A stretch of DNA of 64,000 nucleotides, from contig NZ_JHEI01000141.1 in assembly GCF_001273835.1 (NCBI RefSeq), positions 1 through 64,000 on the forward strand, in the 5' to 3' direction. Below are positions 47,527 through 58,008 of this stretch, one piece after another. The translations under genes and the position numbers were made by a program. The notes beneath the pieces are model-generated. The model worked only from the letters and a program-made list of their open reading frames with translations. It was not told the origin of the DNA and did not search any database. Source of the stretch: Leucobacter celer subsp. astrifaciens (GTDB lineage: Bacteria; Actinomycetota; Actinomycetes; Actinomycetales; Microbacteriaceae). Each line of letters starts with the position of its first letter. The stretch's first letter is position 1.

Positions 47527-47599
47527 GAAGATTCTCGAGAGGTGTCTTGATCGGGGGCAATTCGTGGATCGGAGCCCAGGGTTGCACCCCAAGCTGAGC

Positions 47600-47624
47600 A
47601 GATCAGATGTTTCACATCAGATCT
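47600..47624. promoter_or_regulatory. 25-bp palindrome between hemA and hemE
   Basis: The segment starts AGATCAGATG and ends CATCAGATCT; 10 of 12 base pairs match around the centre. It covers the expected -35 region of hemE and lies about 75 bp upstream of hemA. It is a strong operator candidate for joint control of both transcripts; the binding protein is unknown. Confidence 0.6.
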
Positions 47625-47630
47625 ATAAGC

Positions 47631-47636
47631 TAGCAT
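47631..47636 (+). promoter_or_regulatory. Putative -10 element of hemE (leaderless)
   Basis: TAGCAT lies 8 nt before ATG 47645 and no Shine-Dalgarno sequence is present. An alternative -10, TATAAG, is at 47624-47629. Either would give a very short or absent leader. Confidence 0.4.
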
Positions 47637-47644
47637 CTCGACCG

Positions 47645-48763
47645 ATGAACTTCCTCCCAGCTTCGCACCCGCTCGTCGACGGCCGCACGAGCGACGCCCC
47701 CCTGATCCGAGCCCTCCGCGGCGACCGCCCCGAGCGCGTTCCCGTCTGGTTCATGCGCCAGGCCGGGCGGTCGCTGCCCGAGTACCGCAGCATCCGCGCA
47801 GACCATCGTATGCTCGACGCCTGCGTGAATCCCGCACTCGCCAGCGAGATCACGCTGCAGCCCGTGCGACGGCACGGGGTGGACGCCGCGGTGTTCTTCA
47901 GCGACATCGTCGTGCCGCTCAAGCTCGCCGGTGTCGATGTCGATCTGGTCGCGGGCCGCGGGCCCGTCTTCGAGCAGCCCGTGCGCAGCGCCGCCGACGT
48001 GGCGCGCTGCCGCGCCGAGTTCACCGCAGATCGGCTGCGCGAGGCGCTCGAGCCGGTGCGCGAGGCGGTGCGGCTGACGGTCGAGCAGCTCGGCGGCACC
48101 CCGCTCATCGGCTTCGCGGGCGCGCCATTCACGCTCGCCGCCTATCTCGTGGAGGGCGGCCCCTCCCGGGATCACCTGCGCGCGCGTACGCTCATGCACT
48201 CGGATCCGGAGACGTGGCGCGAGCTGCTCGACTGGACCGCCGAGCTCAGCGGCGTCTTCCTCCAGGCGCAGGTCGAGGCCGGCGCGAGCGCGGTGCAGCT
48301 GTTCGACTCCTGGGCGGGCTCGCTCAGCGCGCGCGACTACCGGGAGCACGTCGCCCCCGCCTCGCGCCGCACGCTCGACGCAGTGCGCGGCGTCGGCTAC
48401 CGGCACCCGCTGCGCGACGGCTACACCGCGCAGCAGGAGACCGTTCCGATGATCCACTTCGCGGTCGGCTCCGGCCACCTGCTCGAGGAGCTCGCCGAGG
48501 TCGGGGTCAGCGCACTGGGCGTCGATTGGCGCACCCCGCTCGACGAGGCCAGCCGTCGACTCGGCGATGCTCTGCCGTTGCAGGGCAATCTCGACCCCGC
48601 GTACCTCGGGGCACCCGCCGAGCAGCTCGAGGCCCATCTCGACGAGGTGCTCCGGCGGGGCTCCCGGGCTCCCGCGCACGTGCTGAATCTGGGGCACGGA
48701 GTGCCGCCCGAGACCGATCCGGCCGTGCTCACGCGCATCGTGGAACTCGCGCATGCCCGCTGA
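47645..48763 (+). CDS. hemE: Uroporphyrinogen decarboxylase
   Basis: Decarboxylates uroporphyrinogen III to coproporphyrinogen III. The 372-residue protein has the signature PVWFMRQAGRSLPEYR, the FFSDIVVPL catalytic aspartate region, GFAGAPFTLAAYLVEGG, and DWRTPLDEA near the C-terminus. It is the first gene of a six-gene run with overlapping ends and probably sets the level of the whole operon. ATG 47645 has no ribosome binding site; earlier in-frame starts would add residues lacking similarity. hemY begins 11 nt before its stop. Confidence 0.96.
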   Translation: MNFLPASHPLVDGRTSDAPLIRALRGDRPERVPVWFMRQAGRSLPEYRSIRADHRMLDACVNPALASEITLQPVRRHGVDAAVFFSDIVVPLKLAGVDVDLVAGRGPVFEQPVRSAADVARCRAEFTADRLREALEPVREAVRLTVEQLGGTPLIGFAGAPFTLAAYLVEGGPSRDHLRARTLMHSDPETWRELLDWTAELSGVFLQAQVEAGASAVQLFDSWAGSLSARDYREHVAPASRRTLDAVRGVGYRHPLRDGYTAQQETVPMIHFAVGSGHLLEELAEVGVSALGVDWRTPLDEASRRLGDALPLQGNLDPAYLGAPAEQLEAHLDEVLRRGSRAPAHVLNLGHGVPPETDPAVLTRIVELAHAR

Positions 48764-50270
48764 CCGCCTCGGCGCCGTCGAGTCCCGTGCTGCCGAACCG
48801 GCAGCTGCGGACGAGACGGCATCCCCGGCAGCAGGCGCCGCCGCGGTCACCGCGGCGGTCATCGGCGGGGGTGTCTCCGGCCTCGTCGCGGCTCGTGAGC
48901 TCGCGCTCGCGGGGATGCAGGTGGTGCTGCTCGAAGCGGATGACCGCCTCGGCGGCCGGGTGCGCAGCGAGACGATCGCGGGCGCGACCATCGACATCGG
49001 CGCCGAGGCCTTCGCGACGCGCGGCGGCGGGGTCGCCGAGCTGCTCGCCGAGCTGGGGCTGGGCGGGGAGATCGTCAGCCCGGCACCGCTCGGATCCTGG
49101 GTGGTCGCGGGGTCTGGAGCGGTTCCGCTGCCCGCTGCGGGCACGATCGGGATCCCCGCGACGCCGCTCTCCCGCGACGCGGTGCGGGCGCTCGGCCGAG
49201 CCGGAGCCCTGCGCGCCGCCGCGGAGCCGCTGCTGCCGCGAGCCGTGGGACGCGGCGGATCGCTCGCCGATCTTGTCGAGGCCCGTCTCGGGCGGCGGGT
49301 GCTCGAGCGCCTCGTGCGCCCGGTGGTGCTCGGGGTCTACTCGACCGACCCGGCAGACATGACGATCGGCTCGGTAGCCGGTCTCGAGGCGGCCTTCGAA
49401 CGCCGAGGATCGCTCGTGGCCGCGGCGCGAGACCTGCGCGGCAGCCGCACCGCAGCCGGAGGCGCGGTGGCGGGGCTCCGGGCGGGGATGGGCGCGCTGA
49501 TCGAGGCGCTCGCCGCCGAGCTCGACCGCCTGGGCGTGACGGTGCGCACCGGGACCGCGGTGGGCGCCCTGCAGTCCCGCGCCGACTGCGAGGGCTGGAC
49601 AGTGACCGAGGCCGAGCCGGGTACCGCCGTTGACGTCGACGCCGTGATCCTCGCGGTCCCCGAAACCGTCGCCCGGCGGCTGCTCCACGCGCCGCCGTCG
49701 GCCCCGGAGGGGCGCGTCGAAGTGATCGCGCTGCTCGTCGACGACACCCGGCTCGACCCGGCGCCGCGGAGCACCGGGGTACTGGTCGCCGCCGACGCCG
49801 CGCCGCGCATCACCGCCAAGGCGCTCACGCACGTCACGGCGAAGTGGCCGGCTCGGGCCACGGCCCTCGACGCGGGCCGCCATGTGCTCCGGCTCTCCTA
49901 CGGCCGTGTCGGCAGCGCCCCGGCGACCGAGGCGCTGAGCGACGAGGAGGCGACCCGGCTCGCGATCCGCGACGCCTCGCAGATCCTCGGAGTCGAGCTC
50001 CGAGCGGATTCGATCCGCGGCATGCGCCGACGGGCGTGGATCGCGGGATCATCGACCACTGGTGCCGACTCCCCGCTCCCCGAGCCGAGCGGGGCTGCGT
50101 TCGCGGGAGACTGGGTGAGCGGCACGGGGCTCGCCTCGGTGATTCCGGGAGCACGCGCGGCGGCGAGGAGGATCATGGAGGTGGCCCTCCGGGATGATCG
50201 GGCCATGGAGACCGGCACCCCGGAGACGAACCGCACGGCATCGCATCACGAAGGAGCCCAGCAGAGATGA
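48753..50270 (+). CDS. hemY: Coproporphyrinogen/protoporphyrinogen oxidase (HemY/CgoX type)
   Basis: FAD flavoprotein that oxidises the porphyrinogen ring; in Gram-positive bacteria the substrate is mainly coproporphyrinogen III (coproporphyrin-dependent pathway, family knowledge). The 505-residue protein has the dinucleotide motif VIGGGVSGLVAARELALAG (about 36-54) followed by LLEADDRLGGRVRSE, and the C-terminal FAD contact FAGDWVSGTGLASVIPGA. ATG 48753 overlaps hemE by 11 nt. The first 30 residues are Ala-rich and variable, so a later start cannot be excluded. Confidence 0.93.
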   Translation: MPADRLGAVESRAAEPAAADETASPAAGAAAVTAAVIGGGVSGLVAARELALAGMQVVLLEADDRLGGRVRSETIAGATIDIGAEAFATRGGGVAELLAELGLGGEIVSPAPLGSWVVAGSGAVPLPAAGTIGIPATPLSRDAVRALGRAGALRAAAEPLLPRAVGRGGSLADLVEARLGRRVLERLVRPVVLGVYSTDPADMTIGSVAGLEAAFERRGSLVAAARDLRGSRTAAGGAVAGLRAGMGALIEALAAELDRLGVTVRTGTAVGALQSRADCEGWTVTEAEPGTAVDVDAVILAVPETVARRLLHAPPSAPEGRVEVIALLVDDTRLDPAPRSTGVLVAADAAPRITAKALTHVTAKWPARATALDAGRHVLRLSYGRVGSAPATEALSDEEATRLAIRDASQILGVELRADSIRGMRRRAWIAGSSTTGADSPLPEPSGAAFAGDWVSGTGLASVIPGARAAARRIMEVALRDDRAMETGTPETNRTASHHEGAQQR

Positions 50271-51331
50271 ACGAGCACCGACCCGCAGCACGGGTGCGCC
50301 GATCCGACTCGCCGGTGGCCGCCGCCCCGGGCCTGATCCGCATCGGCACGCGAGGGAGCGCACTCGCGGTCGCCCAGACCACCACCGTCGCCGAGACGGT
50401 GGCCGAAGCCACCGGGCTCGAGGTGGTGCTCGTCATCGTGACGACCCACGGCGATATCTCGCGGGCTCCGCTGTCGCAGCTCGGCGGCACCGGGGTCTTC
50501 GTGAGCGCGCTGCGAGACGCGCTGCTCGCGGGCGAGTGCGATCTCGCGGTGCACTCGCTGAAGGATCTCCCCACAGGTCCGTGCCCGGGCATCTCCCTGG
50601 GCGCCGTGCCCGAGCGGGCCGACGCGCGCGACGCGCTCTGCGCGCGCGACGGGCTGACGCTCGAGACGCTGCCCGAGGGGGCTCGAGTCGGCACGGGATC
50701 GCCGCGCCGCGTGGCGCAGATCCTCGCCAGGCGCCCCGACCTCGACGTGCACGACCTGCGAGGGAATGTCGATACGCGGCTCGGGCGGGTCGGCGTCGAT
50801 CTCGACGCGGTGATTCTGGCCTGTGCCGGGCTCGACCGTCTCGGTCGGTCCGGAGTCATCACCGAGCGCTTCCCGCTCGACGAGGTCCCGGCCGCGCCGG
50901 GGCAGGGCGCGCTGGCCATCGAGGTGCGCGCCGACGACGCCGAGCGCGCACCGTACGCCGCTGCCCTCGCCGCGCTCGACCACGCGGAGTCGCGCGCGAG
51001 CGCCCTTGCGGAGCGCGCCGTGCTCGCCACGCTCGAGGCGGGCTGCGCCGCCCCCATCGGCGCGACCGCGCGCGTCGAGGGAGACGGGGCCGACGGCCGG
51101 CTGGTGCTGCGCGCCGAGGTCGCGAGCCTCGACGGGACGCAGCGGCTCGGGACGGAGGAGGCGCTGCCCTGGGCGGCCGCCGATCCCGAGCACGTGCGGA
51201 CCCCGGAGCGCCTGGGGCGCGCCGTCGCTCAGCACCTCTTCGAGATGGGGGCCGCGATGATCGCTCCGCTCGGAGGGACGAGCCCCGGCGCGACCCGCCC
51301 AGGAGGATCGCGCCCCGGAGGGCCGCGATGA
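50267..51331 (+). CDS. hemC: Hydroxymethylbilane synthase (porphobilinogen deaminase)
   Basis: Joins four porphobilinogen units into hydroxymethylbilane. IRIGTRGSALAVAQTTTVAE starts the conserved core near residue 24; VHSLKDLPT, GTGSPRRVAQILARRPDL and the dipyrromethane-cofactor cysteine in LEAGCAAPIGA are present. The length is 354 residues, longer than the usual ~310 through a polar N-terminus and a Gly/Pro/Arg C-terminal tail. ATG overlaps the hemY stop (ATGA). Confidence 0.95.
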   Translation: MNEHRPAARVRRSDSPVAAAPGLIRIGTRGSALAVAQTTTVAETVAEATGLEVVLVIVTTHGDISRAPLSQLGGTGVFVSALRDALLAGECDLAVHSLKDLPTGPCPGISLGAVPERADARDALCARDGLTLETLPEGARVGTGSPRRVAQILARRPDLDVHDLRGNVDTRLGRVGVDLDAVILACAGLDRLGRSGVITERFPLDEVPAAPGQGALAIEVRADDAERAPYAAALAALDHAESRASALAERAVLATLEAGCAAPIGATARVEGDGADGRLVLRAEVASLDGTQRLGTEEALPWAAADPEHVRTPERLGRAVAQHLFEMGAAMIAPLGGTSPGATRPGGSRPGGPR

Positions 51332-52299
51332 ACTCCTCCTCGCCCGTCCCTCGATCCGGCACGCCCGATCTCGCCGGCCGGCGCATCCTCGTGCCGCGCG
51401 ACGGCGCGACGGGTGAGCGGTGGGCGGCCGCGATCCGCGAGCGGGGCGGTGAGGCGATCGTCGTGGCGCTCACCGAGACCGCGCCGCCGGAGGATTCGTC
51501 CGCCCTCGCCGATGCGGTGGAGCGCTGGAACCGCGGGACGTACGACTGGCTGGTGCTGACGAGTGCGAACGGTGCGCACGCGGTCGCCGATGCGGGCGCG
51601 CGCCCGGGAGCCGCTGAGGTCGCCGCCGTAGGTCCCGCCACCGCCGAGGCGCTGCGGGAGCGGGGCTTCAGGGTGATGCTGCAGCCCGAGCACGACTTCT
51701 CGGCGGCGGGGCTCGCGGAGGCGCTGCTCGACCGGATCGGCATCGCTGCGGCGGGTACGGCCGGAGCGGGTTCCGCAACCGGACGTCCGGCGGATCCGGC
51801 GGACGTCCGGCGCCTGCTGCTGCCGCTCTCCGAGATCGCCTCGGACGAACTCGAGCGGGCGCTCGCCGCGGCCGGTCACGTCCCGGAGCGCGTCACCGCC
51901 TATCGCACCCTCCCCGCCCCGCGAGATGCGGTGCGCGAGGCGGAGATCGTCGCGGGCGGGGTCGACGCGATCCTCGTGCTGAGCGGCTCCGGCGCTGCTG
52001 AGCTCGTCCGGCGCTTCGGCCCGCCGCGCACCGGGTCGCTGCCGCGCGGCTCGCTGCTGGCCGCCATCGGCGAGCCGACGGCCCGCGCACTCGCGGCCCA
52101 CGGTCTCCGCGCCGACGCCGTCGCGCCCCGGCACACCGTCGACGGACTGCTCGACGCGCTGGCGGCGAGGCTCGCCGATCCCGCGTTCCCGTCCGAAACC
52201 CCCGATCCCGAAGCCGCCGATCCCGCGGCCCCCGGCCCTGCCGCGCCCGACGCCGACCGCACCACCCCATCCGCACGACCAGAAGGAAGCCGCGCATGA
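51328..52299 (+). CDS. hemD: Uroporphyrinogen-III synthase
   Basis: Closes and inverts ring D of hydroxymethylbilane. HemD sequences vary greatly; this one is recognised from [54 protein letters not shown] and the C-terminal [17 protein letters not shown] with [12 protein letters not shown], plus its position between hemC and hemB. The 323-residue protein has an added Pro/Asp/Ala-rich C-terminal tail of about 35 residues. ATG overlaps the hemC stop (ATGA). Confidence 0.9.
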   Translation: MNSSSPVPRSGTPDLAGRRILVPRDGATGERWAAAIRERGGEAIVVALTETAPPEDSSALADAVERWNRGTYDWLVLTSANGAHAVADAGARPGAAEVAAVGPATAEALRERGFRVMLQPEHDFSAAGLAEALLDRIGIAAAGTAGAGSATGRPADPADVRRLLLPLSEIASDELERALAAAGHVPERVTAYRTLPAPRDAVREAEIVAGGVDAILVLSGSGAAELVRRFGPPRTGSLPRGSLLAAIGEPTARALAAHGLRADAVAPRHTVDGLLDALAARLADPAFPSETPDPEAADPAAPGPAAPDADRTTPSARPEGSRA

Positions 52300-53263
52300 T
52301 CCCCACCGTCCGACCGCGCCGCCTGCGCACCACCCCGGCCATGCGCAGACTCGTCGCCGAGACCCGGCTGCACCCGGCCGAGCTGATCCTGCCCGCCTTC
52401 GTGCGCGAGGGGATCGACGAGCCCCGCGAGATCGCATCCATGCCGGGGGTCTTCCAGCACACGCTGGACTCGCTGCGCCGTGCCGCCGCCGAGGCCGCCG
52501 AGGCGGGTGTGGGGGGCATCATGCTGTTCGGCGTACCCGCCGTGCGCGACGCGCACGGCAGCGCGGCCGACGACCCCGAGGGGATCCTCAACCTCGCCAC
52601 CCGGGCCGTCGTCGCGGAGGTCGGCGACGCGCTCGTCGTGCAGACCGACCTCTGCCTCGACGAGTTCACCGATCACGGCCACTGCGGCGTGCTCGACGCG
52701 CGCGGGGCGGTCGACAACGACGCGACGCTCGACCGCTACCGCGCCATGGCGATCGCGCAGGCCGATGCCGGCTCAGCGGTGCTCGGCCTCTCCGGCATGA
52801 TGGACGGGCAGGTCGCGGCCGTGCGCGACGCGCTCGACGACGCCGGGCACCAGGACACGGCGATCCTCGGATACTCCGCGAAGTACGCCTCGGCCTTCTA
52901 CGGACCCTTCCGCGAGGCCGTCGACTCGCAGCTGACGGGCGACCGCCGCAGCTACCAGCAGGATCCCGCCAACCGGCGGGAGGGCCTGCGCGAGGCGGAG
53001 CTCGATCTCGCCGAGGGCGCCGACATCGTCATGGTGAAGCCCGCGATGAGCTACCTCGACGTGCTCGCCGACGTCGCTGCGACGAGCCCGGTGCCGGTGT
53101 GGGCCTACCAGGTCTCGGGTGAGGCGGCCATGATCGAGGCGGCCGCGGCGAACGGGTGGATCGACCGGCGCCGGGCGATCGAGGAGTCGGTGCTCGGGAT
53201 CCGACGCGCGGGAGCCGATGCCGTGCTCAGCTACTTCGCCGTCGAGCTCGCGGGGTGGATCCG

Positions 53264-53267
<4 letters not shown>
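52296..53267 (+). CDS. hemB: Delta-aminolevulinic acid dehydratase (porphobilinogen synthase)
   Basis: Condenses two 5-aminolevulinate molecules to porphobilinogen. The 323-residue protein has the Schiff-base lysines in [17 protein letters not shown] and [12 protein letters not shown]. The metal region reads [18 protein letters not shown]: two of the three cysteines of a zinc-type site are present and one position is Asp, so the metal requirement is not plain. ATG overlaps the hemD stop (ATGA). Confidence 0.96.
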
Positions 53268-54619
<1,352 letters not shown>

Positions 54620-54665
54620 TCGACTGGCGCGGGGCGATCGGTCTCGGCGTCCGCGCCTCCCGCGG

Positions 54666-54671
54666 TAGGCT
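54666..54671 (+). promoter_or_regulatory. Putative -10 element of the GNAT gene (leaderless)
   Basis: TAGGCT is 6 nt before GTG 54678 with no ribosome binding site, the same arrangement as before pta. Confidence 0.4.
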
Positions 54672-54677
54672 GCCGGG

Positions 54678-55271
54678 GTGAGTGCAGGGATCGAGATCCG
54701 GCGGATCCGGCCGGAGGAGTACGCGGAGGTCGGAGCGCTCGTGCGCGCCGCCTACGAGCAGGACTACGCGCTCGGCGGGGACTACCTTGCCGAGATCGAG
54801 GACGTCGGCGGACGCGACGCGCGCTCGGAGGTGCTCGTCGCGGTCGATGCCCACCCCGCCGCCGGCGACGCCGACGCCACCGGCGACGCCGAGCGGCCGG
54901 GCGCCGCCCAGCGCGGTCCGGCCGTGCTGGGCACCATCACGATCCCCCTGCCGGGCGAGCGGCTCCAGCCGGACACCGCCCCGGACGAGATGGACGTCCG
55001 GCTCCTCGGCGTCGCCCACGCCGCCCGCGGGCGGGGGATCGGCGCCGCCATCATGGAGCACTGCCTCGGGATCGCCCGCGATCGGGGCCTCGTCGCCGTC
55101 GCCCTCCACACGGGCGAGCAGATGCGCGCGCCGCAGCGGCTCTACGAGCGCATGGGTTTCTCCCGCGTCCCGGAACGGGACTTCGAGATCGACATCCCCG
55201 GCCGCGCGCAGCCCCGGCTGATCCTCGCCTACCGCTTCGCCCTGGAGCAGCCGTCGCGCGCGGTCGCGTAA
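54678..55271 (+). CDS. GNAT-family N-acetyltransferase
   Basis: A 197-residue acetyltransferase with an unknown acceptor. The acetyl-CoA loop is in VRLLGVAHAARGRGIGAAIMEHCLGIARDRG (R/Q-x-x-G-x-G/A as RGRGIG), and the C-terminal part has ALHTGEQMRAPQRLYERMGFSRVPERDFEID, typical of GNAT motif B. A Pro/Ala-rich insertion (about 55-80) sits between the first strands. GTG 54678 lacks a ribosome binding site and is probably leaderless. Confidence 0.85.
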   Translation: MSAGIEIRRIRPEEYAEVGALVRAAYEQDYALGGDYLAEIEDVGGRDARSEVLVAVDAHPAAGDADATGDAERPGAAQRGPAVLGTITIPLPGERLQPDTAPDEMDVRLLGVAHAARGRGIGAAIMEHCLGIARDRGLVAVALHTGEQMRAPQRLYERMGFSRVPERDFEIDIPGRAQPRLILAYRFALEQPSRAVA

Positions 55272-55333
55272 GCGGGCCGAGCCCCGGGGTCGACCGGCGG
55301 CGACTCCGGAACGAGCCCGTTCCGCACCCATTT

Positions 55334-55399
55334 CTCGGCTCTCACCCGTATTTCGGCTGGATTCAGGTAATCCCATCCGAAACACGGGTGAGAGCCGAG
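55334..55399. repeat. Inverted repeat with 23-bp arms
   Basis: The arm 55334-55356 (starting CTCGGCTCTCACCCGT) matches the reverse complement of 55377-55399 at 22 of 23 positions; the loop is 20 nt. It lies between the GNAT stop and the terminator at 55444. Confidence 0.8.
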
Positions 55400-55443
55400 C
55401 CAACGTATGTGAGGCGGGGAGAACGGGGACACGGGAAGCGACG

Positions 55444-55476
55444 GAGGGGCGGTGGATCGCTGATCCACCGCCCCTC
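55444..55476. terminator. Bidirectional terminator between GNAT gene and purQ
   Basis: GAGGGGCGGTGGATC (55444-55458) pairs perfectly with GATCCACCGCCCCTC (55462-55476) around a 3-nt loop, 18 nt from the purQ stop. Confidence 0.8.
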
Positions 55477-55494
55477 TCGCGTCTTCGCCGCGGA

Positions 55495-56198
<704 letters not shown>

Positions 56199-56199
<1 letters not shown>

Positions 56200-56456
56200 C
56201 AGCGAGCCTCGCCGTCGACGGTGATCGAAACGACGTCCTCGATCACCGCGTTCGAGAGGATCTCATCGGCGACCTGGCGCACCTCGGCGAGTACGGCGTC
56301 GGTCACGTCGCCCTCCACCGTGAACTCGAAGCGCTTGCCGATGCGCACGTTCTGGAACTTGCCGTGGCCCAGGCGATCCAGCGCGCCCGTGGTCGCCTTG
56401 CCCTGCGGATCGAGCAGCTCGGCCTTGGGCATGACATCAACAACAATCGTGGGCAC
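56199..56456 (-). CDS. purS: Phosphoribosylformylglycinamidine synthase subunit PurS
   Basis: Small subunit that bridges PurL and PurQ. The 85-residue protein [20 protein letters not shown]...[13 protein letters not shown] fits the family in length and sequence. GTG 56456 is preferred because GGAG lies 7 nt before it and the product then has the usual length; the frame extends 15 codons upstream. purL, its partner, is 16 kb away. Confidence 0.94.
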
Positions 56457-56513
56457 CCGGGGTCTCCGTTTCTCGAGGTGAAGCTCACTCAATTCTCGCA
56501 CACCGTGGTGTGC

Positions 56514-56638
56514 CGGTGGCGGGGGCAGGTTTTCTGCACGCCGCTATCCATCCGCGGTTCGCGCGGTCCTGCGGACGGCGCGAACCGCTCCCGCCAGGCC
56601 CGGCCACGCGGCGCGCAGAAAACCTGCCCCCGCCACCG
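56514..56638. repeat. Long nested inverted repeat between purC and purS
   Basis: The 24-bp arm 56514-56537 (starting CGGTGGCGGGGGCAGG) is perfectly complementary to 56615-56638; after one mismatch six further pairs extend the stem to 31 bp. Inside, GCGGTTCGCGC (56554-56564) pairs with GCGCGAACCGC (56578-56588). Confidence 0.85.
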
Positions 56639-56722
56639 TTCAGAGGCGCGAGCTCCGATTCGGCTCCCGTCGCAGTGGTGGCCCGGGCGCCACGTGGTTT
56701 CAGGGGGAGGGGGAGGGGGAGG

Positions 56723-57631
56723 CTACTCGCCGGTGAGGCGGGTGTAGAGCTCGGCGTAGCGGGCGTAGGTCTGCGAGACGATCTCGTCGGGCAGCACGGG
56801 CGGCTCGCCCTGCTTGTCCCAGTTGGCGGCGAGCCAGTTGCGCACGATCTGCTTGTCGAACGAGGCCAGGCGATCCGCCCGCGCCAGACCGGCGTCGAAG
56901 TAGGCCGAGGCGTCCCAGTACCGCGAGGAATCGCTCGTCAGCACCTCGTCGGCCAGCACCAGCTCGCCGGCCCGGTCGCCCTCGGCCCTCGGATCGCGCC
57001 CGAACTCGAACTTGGTGTCGGCGAGCACCACGCCCCGCTCGGCGGCGAGATCCCGCGCCGCGGTGAAGATGCGCAGCGAGGCGTCGCGCAGTGCGGCCGC
57101 GACCTCTTCGCCGACCAGCTCGGCGCTGCGCTCGTAGGTGATGTTCTCGTCGTGCTCGCCGAGCGCCGCCTTGTACGCCGGGGTGTAGATGGGGGTCTCG
57201 AGCAGATCGCCGTCCTCGAGGCCCTCAGGCAGCTCGATGCCGCAGACGGCACCCGTGCGCTGGTACTCCGCGAACCCCGATCCGGTGAGGGCGCCCCGCA
57301 CCACGCACTCCACGGGGAACATCTCGAGCCTGCGGGTCACCATGGCGCGGTCGGCGACCGCCTCGGGGACGGCGGGGGCCCCGGATCCCTCACCCGCGAG
57401 GTGGTTGGGCACGTCGATGCGCGAGAACCACCAGTTCGACAGGGCGGTGAGCAGCGCCCCCTTGCCGGGGATCGGCGGCTCGAGCACGTGGTCGAACGCG
57501 CTCACCCGGTTGCTCGCGACCACGAGCAGGTGGGCTTCGGACCCGTCTGCCGGCACGTAGAGGTCGCGGACCTTGCCGGAGTAGATGTGCTTCCAGCCGT
57601 CGAGCTGCGGGGGTGCGGAGAGTTGCGTCAC
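56723..57631 (-). CDS. purC: Phosphoribosylaminoimidazole-succinocarboxamide synthase
   Basis: Joins CAIR and aspartate to form SAICAR. The 302-residue protein has the N-terminal GKVRDLY signature (IYSGKVRDLYVPADG), VVASNRVSAFDHVL, VECVVRGALTGSGFAEY and LADTKFEFGRD. The GTG at 57631 gives the usual start VTQLSAPPQLDGWKHIYSGK. It is transcribed toward purS and purQ, with the long inverted repeat between them. Confidence 0.96.
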   Translation of the reverse strand: MTQLSAPPQLDGWKHIYSGKVRDLYVPADGSEAHLLVVASNRVSAFDHVLEPPIPGKGALLTALSNWWFSRIDVPNHLAGEGSGAPAVPEAVADRAMVTRRLEMFPVECVVRGALTGSGFAEYQRTGAVCGIELPEGLEDGDLLETPIYTPAYKAALGEHDENITYERSAELVGEEVAAALRDASLRIFTAARDLAAERGVVLADTKFEFGRDPRAEGDRAGELVLADEVLTSDSSRYWDASAYFDAGLARADRLASFDKQIVRNWLAANWDKQGEPPVLPDEIVSQTYARYAELYTRLTGE

Positions 57632-58008
57632 CCGTCCATTCTTTCACCATGCGCGGCGGATCCGCCGGGTCCGCACCTGCGTCTCGCTTTTCTCCGACCG
57701 CTTTTCGCTCGTGTCTGTGCCGCAGCGGCGAAGTGGGAGTCGCGTTCTGCCGTATCGCCCGCGGGGTAGCAGCAGAACGCGACTCCCACTTCGGAGGTGG
57801 GGAAGGAGAGAGATGTAGCCGGCGGGCGGCAGGGTGGCGGGCGGCCTGCCGGCGGGTGACGAAAAGGGTGACGGATCGGTGACTTTTCACGGAGTTCCAG
57901 GTGATATGTCGGAGGGGGCGGCTACGCTCAATTGCAAGGGCACCGGTCCTCACTAGACCGTGTCCGGGCAGTACGACGCAGAAGTGGTATCGACGCAGAA
58001 GGAGCACC
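57632..58008. other. Divergent intergenic region between purC and the SRPBCC gene
   Basis: Apart from the inverted repeat at 57729-57793 and the ribosome binding site of the gene at 58009, nothing is recognised in these 377 nt. TACGCT near 57923 could be a -10 element for the rightward gene, but this is weak. Confidence 0.4.
57729..57793. repeat. Inverted repeat with 22-bp perfect arms
   Basis: The arm 57729-57750 (starting CGAAGTGGGAGTCGCG) is the exact reverse complement of 57772-57793; the loop is 21 nt. It lies about 100 bp upstream of purC in a divergent spacer. Confidence 0.85.

Noticed and set aside
47600..47624. A Rex-type redox site upstream of hemA
   Set aside because: Only one half resembles TTCACA; the other half does not fit TTGTGAA, and the spacing is wrong.
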